A stretch of 64,000 nucleotides of DNA, taken from Lichenifustis flavocetrariae (GTDB lineage Bacteria; Pseudomonadota; Alphaproteobacteria; Rhizobiales; Beijerinckiaceae). Shown in pieces: positions 35,691-42,934 of this stretch. The stretch's first letter is position 1. Each line of letters begins with the position of its first letter. The stretch covers positions 124,001 to 188,000 of the forward strand of contig NZ_JAMOIM010000006.1 in assembly GCF_026130545.1 (NCBI RefSeq). Direction: 5' to 3'. A model generated the notes under the pieces. It worked only from the letters and a program-made list of their open reading frames with translations. It had not been told where the DNA came from and made no database searches. Made by a program: the position numbers and the translations under genes.

Positions 35691-36635
35691 CTATTCGGCC
35701 GCCTGCCGCGGCAGTTCGATGATGACCCCGGGACGCGCGCGGTCGAGCATGAAGGTCGACGGCTTGCGGGGCTTGTTCTCGCGCTTGACCCAGGGTGTGT
35801 TCTTCAGGGCTTTTTGGAACACGGCCTTGGCCCAGAAACCCGGCCCGGACGTGGCGCGGCTCTGCGGTGCGAGTCCCAACTTGTGGCGCATGATGCCGTT
35901 CGCCACCGTCACCATATGGCTGCGCCGGATCTCGTCGGTGAAATATTCCATCGTCATCGACACGTTGAGGCAGTCGTGGTTGTCGACCCGATGGGGGGCG
36001 TTGAGCGGCCAGTGCAGCATCTGGCCGGGTTCGAGGTCATAGACGGTCGCGTGCTCGTCGTACCAGGGCTGATAAGGCATGTTCACCTCCACGCCCGATA
36101 GCGCGATGCCCTCGACATGTTCGGGACGAATGAAGGGCGGCGCGGTCGGGTAGACGTAGACCCGCTTGACGCCCCGCATCTGCCACAGGCATTGGCCCGG
36201 CAGATCGGCATGGTAGAGGGTCCGCGAGCCCGGTGAGGAAATCAGAATGCCGATCTTCTCCCCGTACATGCCGTAGTCGGGCATGTGGGCTCGCAATTCG
36301 GCGAAGATGGCATCGCGGAGCGCGGCGTAACGCGGATCGACGGCGCCCACGTCGCGCAGGTTGATCCAGATGCGCGACCGCGCGACGGCCTCGATGGCTT
36401 CGATCCCGGGCATGCCGCCGAGTTCGCCCTCACGCCAGGAGCCCCGCTCCGTGCCCTGCTCACCCCATTGCACGAGGCTGTAGCCGTCGCGTGGATAATG
36501 ATCGATGAGGGCTCCGAGTGCCTCGTTGGAGAAGAGCTCCGAGCGGTCGAGTCGATGCGACAGGCGCAGGGGCGTCTGGCCCCAGAGGTCGACGTGACGG
36601 GGCTCGAAACTGGTAAAGATGGGGTCGGTCGGCAT
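35691..36635 (-). CDS. Cupin-like (JmjC-type) dioxygenase-fold protein
   Basis: A 314-residue cytoplasmic protein from ATG 36635 (an upstream ATG at 36695 adds a basic leader). The core has RTLYHADLPGQCLWQMRGVK (HxD metal motif) and later MLHWPLNAPHRVDNHDC with the second histidine side, matching Fe(II)/2-oxoglutarate JmjC-like cupins. IWINLRDVGAVDPRYAAL and YVYPTAPPFI are also typical. Family members of this subgroup are often encoded within exopolysaccharide clusters next to the GNAT gene. It might hydroxylate a protein or sugar, but activity is unproven. It is transcribed with the GNAT gene and divergently from the GH10 gene, 252 bases away. Confidence 0.75.
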   Translation of the reverse strand: MPTDPIFTSFEPRHVDLWGQTPLRLSHRLDRSELFSNEALGALIDHYPRDGYSLVQWGEQGTERGSWREGELGGMPGIEAIEAVARSRIWINLRDVGAVDPRYAALRDAIFAELRAHMPDYGMYGEKIGILISSPGSRTLYHADLPGQCLWQMRGVKRVYVYPTAPPFIRPEHVEGIALSGVEVNMPYQPWYDEHATVYDLEPGQMLHWPLNAPHRVDNHDCLNVSMTMEYFTDEIRRSHMVTVANGIMRHKLGLAPQSRATSGPGFWAKAVFQKALKNTPWVKRENKPRKPSTFMLDRARPGVIIELPRQAAE

Positions 36636-36887
36636 GAGCGAAGTTTTCCGCGGAGAGAACAGGCGCAAAGGCCGTTGTGGCCGCAAATTATTCAAAGGGA
36701 GGAAACGGCGGAGGCCTTTTCCCCGGAGTGGTCAGAGGAGCGTGAATCGGTCCGCGATCATTTTACGATTGTGGGGTCGCGACCCGCGCCGGCGGTCGAG
36801 CCCGGCATGCCCTTTGCTGCCTGCCGACCTAAGCGCCGACCAGTCCCGCTTCGGGACGGCCGACCCCGCCACTAGGAGGAAGGGCCC

Positions 36888-37997
36888 ATGTCTCTTTCCA
36901 CGCGCCGCGCCGTTCTGAGCGGGCTTGCCGCCACTGCCGCGCTGCCATGCGTTGCGCCAAGCCACGCCGCAACGACGCTGCCCGCGGCAGCGAGCCTGCG
37001 CGAGCATGCGGCACGGGCCGGATTGGTCTATGGCGCGGCCATCACGGCCGAGAACTGGACGATGCCGGAGCTAAGGACGCTCTACGAGCGGGAGACGCGG
37101 CTCATCACCACCGACCTCGACCTTAAATTCGCGTCGCTGCGGCCGTCGCGCGAAGTTTTCGCGTTCGAGCCTGCGGATACGCTCATCGGATGGGCGCGGC
37201 GCAAGGATCTAAAGGTGCGCGGCCATACCCTGATCTGGAACGAATACAATGGCGACTGGCTCAACCGCTGCTCGGCGCGCGAAGTGGAGCGGATCTTCGA
37301 CGAACATATCGACACGGTCGTCAGCCGTTATGCCGGCCGGATTCATTACTGGGATGTCGTCAACGAACCCTTCTGGCCGGATCACGGCAAGCCGGGCGGA
37401 TATCGACAGGGACCCTGGTACAATGCGCTCGGACCTGGTTACATTCCGCGCGCCTTGAAGCGGGTGCGGGCGATCGATCCGCACGTCAAGATCTGCATCA
37501 ACGAAGCCCACTGCGAGCTGGAAAACAGCTGGGGCAACGGCATCCGACCGTGCCTCGCGCGGCTCGTGACCACGCTCAGGCATGACGGGGTCCCGCTCGA
37601 TGCCGTCGGACTGCAGGGCCATCTCCAGCCAAGCCTGCCGCATGACGACGCGCATTTCGTGGCGTTTCTGCGGGATCTCGCCGCGACGGGCGTCGACCTG
37701 CACATCACCGAATTCGACGTGAACGACGTCGGTTTTCCGGAGGCCATTGCGACGCGGGACGCGATGGCCGCGGCACGCGCGACCGCCTTCCTCGATGCGG
37801 TGCTGGCGGTTCCGGCCGTGAAGATGCTGGTGACGTGGGAACTGCAGGACAATTGCAGCTTCTACTACCGTGACGTGCTGGCGAAAGACCCGACCGCGAC
37901 CCGGATGCCGCGTCCCCTCCCGTTCGATGAAGCAGGGCGGCGAAAACCCCTGTGGACCGCCATGGCGGCGGCTTTCGACAAGCGCGCCGCGAGCTAG
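36888..37997 (+). CDS. Secreted GH10-family glycanase, diverged substrate subsites
   Basis: A 369-residue exported glycoside hydrolase. The N-terminus MSLSTRRAVLSGLAATAALP resembles a Tat signal. The GH10 barrel has the acid/base Glu160 in YWDVVNEPF and the nucleophile Glu275 in LHITEFDV; GLQGHLQPSLP and VTWELQD are conserved. Two classical substrate-binding motifs differ: the usual ENxMKW reads TDLDLKF, and HTLVWH reads HTLIWN. Hence the catalytic pair is intact but the -1/-2 sugar contacts are altered. In GH10 the usual substrate is xylan. Here, set between EPS genes, an enzyme trimming or releasing the cell's own polysaccharide is more likely. It precedes the Wzz-like gene by 149 bases on the same strand. 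Confidence 0.85.
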   Translation: MSLSTRRAVLSGLAATAALPCVAPSHAATTLPAAASLREHAARAGLVYGAAITAENWTMPELRTLYERETRLITTDLDLKFASLRPSREVFAFEPADTLIGWARRKDLKVRGHTLIWNEYNGDWLNRCSAREVERIFDEHIDTVVSRYAGRIHYWDVVNEPFWPDHGKPGGYRQGPWYNALGPGYIPRALKRVRAIDPHVKICINEAHCELENSWGNGIRPCLARLVTTLRHDGVPLDAVGLQGHLQPSLPHDDAHFVAFLRDLAATGVDLHITEFDVNDVGFPEAIATRDAMAAARATAFLDAVLAVPAVKMLVTWELQDNCSFYYRDVLAKDPTATRMPRPLPFDEAGRRKPLWTAMAAAFDKRAAS

Positions 37998-38146
37998 AGG
38001 CCCGGCTTCACTTTCCCCGCAGCGCTTAAGCTTTTGTAAGACATGTTTGTTAAGGCTTGCGTCATGGATGTTCGGGCGCAGCAGCCTGTCCCACTGGCGC
38101 GGTCGGCTTCGGCCGGCTCCAGAGCCGAACCAGGATATGTCGCACC

Positions 38147-40405
38147 ATGCGCGTCGCGAAGGGATCTGCCGAACGTGTCGCCGACCCCGTGGGTGAGGAC
38201 GGTGCCTTCGTGGCGGCCGATAGCCTTCTTGCTGGCTCGCACGACCGGCGGCGCGGTGATCTCGGCGACATTCTCGGCATCGTGCGGACCCGTTGGCTGA
38301 CGGTCGTGGCCGTGACCCTCGTGGTCCTCGGCCTCGCGCTCGCCTATCTCGCGGTCGCGCCGCGCCTCTACACCGGGGTGGCTTCGATCCTGATCGATGC
38401 CCGCAGCCGCCAGCCGGTGGGTGACGGCAGCGCCGCCAGCCTGAATTCCTATCCCGATGCCATCCTGGTGGAGAGCCAGGTCCGGTTGATCTCGTCCGAC
38501 TCCGTGTTGCGGCGTGTCGTGACGGGCGAGAAGCTCGCCACGGACGACGAGTTCGTGTCGACAGCACCGGGGCTTCGCACACGCCTCATGGCTGCCCTCG
38601 GTTTGGGGGGGCAGTCCGACACGAAGCGCGAGGACCCGATCGCCCGCGCGGTCGGCGCGCTGGCGGATCGTATCGCGGTAAAACGGTCGGAGCGGACCTA
38701 TATCGCGGATATCGAGGTCAAGTCGCACGATCCTGCAAAAGCCGCCCGCCTCGCCAACGCGGTGGCGAATGCGTATTTTGCCGATCAGCAAGCGGCCCGC
38801 AACGAGGCGGCGAGCCGCGACAGTGACTGGATCCTGTCGCAGGTCAAAGAGATGCAGGCGGGACTGCAAGCGGCCGAAACACGGGCCGAGACCTACCGGC
38901 GTGAGCACGGTATCATCGATGTCAACGGCAAGATGCTGAACGAACAGGATCTGTCCGAGGCGGCCACCGGCCTTGTCCAGGCGCGCACCAAGGCTGCCGA
39001 CGCCAAATCGCGGTTCGATCAGATCGAGCGCGTCATCGCATCGGGACGCGCCGCCGATACCCTACCTGACGCCTTGAAGTCGCCGGCCATCGACAAGCTG
39101 CGCTCCCAATACGCGGAGATCAGCCGCCAGCAAGCCACGTTGCGGCAAACCCTCGGGGCCCGCCATCCGGCCCTGCTCGAATCGGACCAGCAATTGCGGG
39201 ACGTCCGCCGCCTGATCGCCGAGGAACTCCGGCGCATCGAAGCGGGGCTTGCCAACGAATATCAGACCGCCCAAGCCAATGTCGGGATGTTGGAGAGCCA
39301 GGTGCAGGGTCTCAAGGCCGTCACCGCAACCTCCAACGAGGACCGCGTCAAACTCGACGAGTTGCAGCGCGACGTCGAAGCCCGCCGGGCCGTCTACGAT
39401 CGCTTCCTGCGGGCGCGCGACACCGTCAAGGAACAGGCGGCCGACGCACCCATCGGCCGGCTGATCGCGCCTGCCAATACGCCCACTTCGGCCTCTTCGC
39501 CCAAAACCCTCGCGGTGCTGGCGCTGGCGGGCATCACCGGGGTTCTCTTGGGGGTCGGCATTGCTCTGGTGGCCGAGACGCTGACCAAACGGCGCGCGCT
39601 CCCGGCCGTGCGGGAGCCTGCCTCAGGACCGGATCGGGCCGCGACGGCACCCGTCTCGGACCTCGTCATGATCGGGGTGGTGCCGTCGCCGTTCGGCGTG
39701 CACGAGCCTGTGGAAAGCCGTCCCTGGCTTGTCGACCGCCTGCGCACCTTGTGGCCGACCGCGGGAACGATGCCTGGAGAGGAGGCCGATCCGGCTTTCC
39801 TGGCAGCCATCGCGGCTTTGCCGATCGATTTTCGGCGGGACGACAGCCTGCACGGGATCGCCTCGATCGTCGTCACCTCGGAACCTGGCAACGAGGCCCG
39901 CACAGCTCTTGCGCTTGGCATCGCGGCCCGGGCCGCAGAACTGAACCTGCGGGCGATCGTCGTCGATGCCGACAACGGGCGGACGCTCCTGCGCGACCTC
40001 ATCGAGCCGGGCGCCCAGGCCGACCTCATCGATCTTAGCGGACACACCCGCATCTGCTACCGCAGCGCGACCGCGTCGGGAGAGTCGATCGGGCTGGTCC
40101 CGAGGCTCGCCGATGAGGCGCGCGTCACGGAGCGGATGCGCGACCTCGACGGTGTCCGCCACATCGAAGGGTTGCGCGGTCATTTCGACGTGATCGTGTT
40201 CGACGGTCCGCCTCTGCCGGAGACCGGACGCCTGCGGGAGGTCGCGATCTCGGCGCACCAGATGCTCATCGTAGCGGCGCCCGGGACGGCGCGCGCCGAG
40301 TTGGAGGCCGCGGTCGATCGCTTGAACCTGCCAGGCCCGCTCGCCGTCACGGCCGTGGTGGCGTCGCCGATCATCCTGCGCGACCCGGCGAGCGCGGCCG
40401 CGTGA
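38147..40405 (+). CDS. Wzz/BY-kinase-like polysaccharide chain-length protein with defective P-loop
   Basis: A 752-residue inner-membrane protein from ATG 38147 with AGGA upstream. Residues about 45-75 are the first transmembrane helix after a cytoplasmic start, followed by a Wzz periplasmic domain (YTGVASILIDAR). A long coiled coil spans about 215-440, and a second membrane helix about 460-482. The cytoplasmic part resembles a bacterial tyrosine kinase: VVVDADNGRT and FDVIVFDGPPLPE (Walker A' and B). But Walker A reads EPGNEART (residues 579-586) where EPGEGKST-like is expected, so the ATP-binding lysine is missing. No C-terminal tyrosine cluster is present. It probably sets chain length and gates export without kinase activity. 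It is cotranscribed with the next gene (GTG overlap). Confidence 0.85.
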   Translation: MRVAKGSAERVADPVGEDGAFVAADSLLAGSHDRRRGDLGDILGIVRTRWLTVVAVTLVVLGLALAYLAVAPRLYTGVASILIDARSRQPVGDGSAASLNSYPDAILVESQVRLISSDSVLRRVVTGEKLATDDEFVSTAPGLRTRLMAALGLGGQSDTKREDPIARAVGALADRIAVKRSERTYIADIEVKSHDPAKAARLANAVANAYFADQQAARNEAASRDSDWILSQVKEMQAGLQAAETRAETYRREHGIIDVNGKMLNEQDLSEAATGLVQARTKAADAKSRFDQIERVIASGRAADTLPDALKSPAIDKLRSQYAEISRQQATLRQTLGARHPALLESDQQLRDVRRLIAEELRRIEAGLANEYQTAQANVGMLESQVQGLKAVTATSNEDRVKLDELQRDVEARRAVYDRFLRARDTVKEQAADAPIGRLIAPANTPTSASSPKTLAVLALAGITGVLLGVGIALVAETLTKRRALPAVREPASGPDRAATAPVSDLVMIGVVPSPFGVHEPVESRPWLVDRLRTLWPTAGTMPGEEADPAFLAAIAALPIDFRRDDSLHGIASIVVTSEPGNEARTALALGIAARAAELNLRAIVVDADNGRTLLRDLIEPGAQADLIDLSGHTRICYRSATASGESIGLVPRLADEARVTERMRDLDGVRHIEGLRGHFDVIVFDGPPLPETGRLREVAISAHQMLIVAAPGTARAELEAAVDRLNLPGPLAVTAVVASPIILRDPASAAA

Positions 40406-41691
40406 CGTCGTGGCCCATTTCCGGCTGGCCGGCGGCCGCGACGCTGGCCGGCATCCTGCTGACGCTGCTCGTCCCGCCGGGGCTTCTCGACATCCTCGGG
40501 CTGGGCTACTCGACGCCGATTGGCGCCCCTTGGGAAAAGGTGCATCCCGGAAGCGATCTCATTCTGCTCGGTCTTGCGGGGGCCGCACTGCAAAGCGGGA
40601 CACCGCTCGCATGGGTGAGGAGCGCGATCGGCAGGTTTCCCGGCATGGTGGTGTTCCTGGCCACCACGACGTTCCTGATTGTCTATATCATCACTGTCCA
40701 GCAAGCGCCCTTCACGCCGCTGATCGATACGTTTCTCGTGCCGGCCCTCCTTCTCCCTGTCCTGGTGGATCTCGACGAGAACTGGAAGGATCGGCTCGAA
40801 GCCCTCTTGCACGGGTTTGTGGCCATCAATGCGGTCCTGGGGATCGTCGAATATGTCAGCGGCTGGCGGCTCATCCCTCTTGAAATCGCGGACGGCTCAG
40901 GCGTGACCGAGGCCGAGACCAGGGCGGTGGGCTTCCTGGGCCATCCTCTGGCCAGCGCCGCGATGGCGGGCCTTTATGCCGTGGTCCTCATGACGGGTGG
41001 CGGTCGGCGGTTGCCGGAAGGCTGGCGGCTGCCGGCACTCGGCCTGCAACTCGTCGCTCTGGCGGCGTTCGGGGGCCGCACCGCCTTGGTCATGACCTTG
41101 CTGTGCCTCGCCGTGACGTCGTTCGTCTGGACCCTGCGCTTTCTGGCTGGGCGACAGATCGACATCCGTGTGGCTGGCCTGGCGCTGCTGGTCGTCCCAC
41201 TCGCGGTGGCCGCCTTGGCGGCCTTGGCGAATTCGGGGTTCTTCGACGTGATCCTCGACCGGTTCGTCGACGACAATGGCAGCGCCAAGGCGCGCGGCAT
41301 CATCTTCGACCTCTTCGCCTTCATGTCCTGGCAGGACCTTCTCTTCGGCCCGGCCCGGGACTACCTCGATTCGCTGCAACACCTGCTCGGTATCGAGGTG
41401 GGCATCGAGAGCTTCTGGCTTGGATTCCTGTTCTTCTACGGCGTCTTCCCCTCGTTCATATTCTTCGTGGGCCTCGCGGGCTTCACGGCCGAGATCATGC
41501 GCCGCACCCGGCCGCTGGCCTGGGTGTCCCTCGCCTTCTTCATCAGCATCATCTCGACCTCGATCAGCCTTTCCGCGAAAACCACCATGTTGGGCCAATT
41601 CGTGACCGTTCTTCTCATCCTCATGCCACGCGGCGCGGCGCAAGCGACGTGGCGCATGCCGGATGTCCAGCGCGGCTGGGCTGTGTCGTGA
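40402..41691 (+). CDS. VpsF-like polysaccharide polymerase-type membrane protein
   Basis: A 429-residue polytopic membrane protein with GTG start at 40402, overlapping the previous stop (GTGA). About eleven hydrophobic helices are seen. A large periplasmic-type loop includes RFVDDNGSAKARG and GPARDYLDSLQHLLGIEVGIESFW, as in O-antigen ligase/Wzy-like proteins of the VpsF group. ETRAVGFLGHPLASA also fits that group. It likely polymerises or ligates lipid-linked repeat units at the periplasmic face, working with the Wzz-like protein. Its end overlaps the next gene by four bases, giving a tightly coupled three-gene unit. Confidence 0.8.
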   Translation: MTSWPISGWPAAATLAGILLTLLVPPGLLDILGLGYSTPIGAPWEKVHPGSDLILLGLAGAALQSGTPLAWVRSAIGRFPGMVVFLATTTFLIVYIITVQQAPFTPLIDTFLVPALLLPVLVDLDENWKDRLEALLHGFVAINAVLGIVEYVSGWRLIPLEIADGSGVTEAETRAVGFLGHPLASAAMAGLYAVVLMTGGGRRLPEGWRLPALGLQLVALAAFGGRTALVMTLLCLAVTSFVWTLRFLAGRQIDIRVAGLALLVVPLAVAALAALANSGFFDVILDRFVDDNGSAKARGIIFDLFAFMSWQDLLFGPARDYLDSLQHLLGIEVGIESFWLGFLFFYGVFPSFIFFVGLAGFTAEIMRRTRPLAWVSLAFFISIISTSISLSAKTTMLGQFVTVLLILMPRGAAQATWRMPDVQRGWAVS

Positions 41692-42764
41692 GTGCGCCCG
41701 CTCGCATCTATGTCGATGAGACCCATTGCGGCCGGCATGTGACGGGACTGGAGCGGATCACGCTCGAACTCTTTTCAACCGCGGCTTTGGCCCCCTTGCC
41801 GATCGTGCCCGTCCGAGCCGGGGGGCGCAAATCCATGATGCTGCGGCAGAACACGGATCTGCCCTGGCGGGCGCTGCGGGACAGGTCGTCGCTGGTCCTC
41901 TGCCCGGGCTTTCCGCCCTCGATCCCGCTGATGTTGGCCGGCGGCGATCGGGTCATCCCCTATATCCACGATCTGTTTCTGCTCACGCGGCCGCAAGATT
42001 TGAACCGCCGCGCCAAGCTCTACATGGTGACCCCGTTCCGTTTCGCGGTGGAACATGGCCGGCTGTTCCTGGTGAACTCGCAAGCCACCGCCGACGATTT
42101 GCGGCGGTTCTGCCGGGCCGATGCCGACATCCTGCTGTATCGACCCCGCGTCCGGAACGTGTTCGACATCGCGGTTGGCGACCGGGTGACGCGGCCCGCC
42201 CCGCCCGGGGCATTGAAGCTGATCGCGGTCGGCACCGTGGAGCCCCGCAAGAACCTCGCCGCGGCGGCGGCGATCCTGGCCGCGCTCCGGAACACCAGCC
42301 ATCCCGGGGCCACGCTCGACATCGTGGGCCGGCCCGGCTGGGGCGTCGACCTCGCGGCTCTTGCGGCACATCCTGGCATTAGGCTGCATGGGTACCAACC
42401 CGCCGAGGCGGCCCGTCGGCTGATCGAGGAGGCCGACGCCCTCCTCTCGACTTCGCATGATGAGGGTCTTGGCCTTCCCTTGTTGGAAGCCCAATATACT
42501 GGGCTTCCAGTGATCGCCCCGCAAGGGGCCGTGTTCCGTGAAGTCTTGGGCGACAGCGGCCTCCTGGTTGATCCGGCCGACCCTGGCGGAGCCGCGCAGG
42601 CGATCAGCCAGGCCCTGGCCGGACCCGATTGGCGTGCCCGCCACGTACGATTCGCGGCCGACAATCTGGCCCGCTGGAACGCTGCCGCCGAGACCGACAG
42701 GGCGCGGGTGATTGCTGCGCTGCAAGGCCGCCTTGTGCAATGCGAGGCAAACCGGAAGGGTTAA
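41688..42764 (+). CDS. GT4-family glycosyltransferase
   Basis: A 358-residue GT-B glycosyltransferase with GTG start at 41688 overlapping the preceding stop. It opens RIYVDETHCGRHVTGLERIT. N-terminal acceptor domain marks are VIPYIHDLFLLTRP and FLVNSQATADDLRRF. The donor domain has IAVGTVEPRKNLAAAAAI and the EX7E motif in HDEGLGLPLLEAQ, typical of GT4 mannosyl- or glucosyltransferases using nucleotide-sugar donors. It is cytoplasmic or peripheral, adding a sugar to a lipid-linked repeat unit. The open frame upstream overlaps the VpsF-like gene and is a shadow. It is the last gene of the coupled unit before a 170-base gap. Confidence 0.87.
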   Translation: MSAPARIYVDETHCGRHVTGLERITLELFSTAALAPLPIVPVRAGGRKSMMLRQNTDLPWRALRDRSSLVLCPGFPPSIPLMLAGGDRVIPYIHDLFLLTRPQDLNRRAKLYMVTPFRFAVEHGRLFLVNSQATADDLRRFCRADADILLYRPRVRNVFDIAVGDRVTRPAPPGALKLIAVGTVEPRKNLAAAAAILAALRNTSHPGATLDIVGRPGWGVDLAALAAHPGIRLHGYQPAEAARRLIEEADALLSTSHDEGLGLPLLEAQYTGLPVIAPQGAVFREVLGDSGLLVDPADPGGAAQAISQALAGPDWRARHVRFAADNLARWNAAAETDRARVIAALQGRLVQCEANRKG

Positions 42765-42814
42765 GGCGGTTTAATAAATTTCTGCTAAACATTCCTGAAA
42801 GAATAGTGCCGATT

Positions 42815-42838
42815 TTCTGACCTTCATCAAAGTCAGAA
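42815..42838. promoter_or_regulatory. Inverted repeat in the gap before the TagA-GT4 gene
   Basis: TTCTGAC (42815-42821) and GTCAGAA (42832-42838) are 7-base complementary arms 10 bases apart, in an AT-rich stretch about 97 bases before ATG 42935. It could be an operator for a separate promoter of the next gene. No T-tract follows, so termination is less likely. Confidence 0.35.
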
Positions 42839-42934
42839 TTTGCCTTAGACAGCAAGATACAAGGGCGGATACCTAGCCTTTGCTGGCAGTGACGCGCATG
42901 GTTTAGGGCGAAAAGTCTTGAACCGGAATGGATC

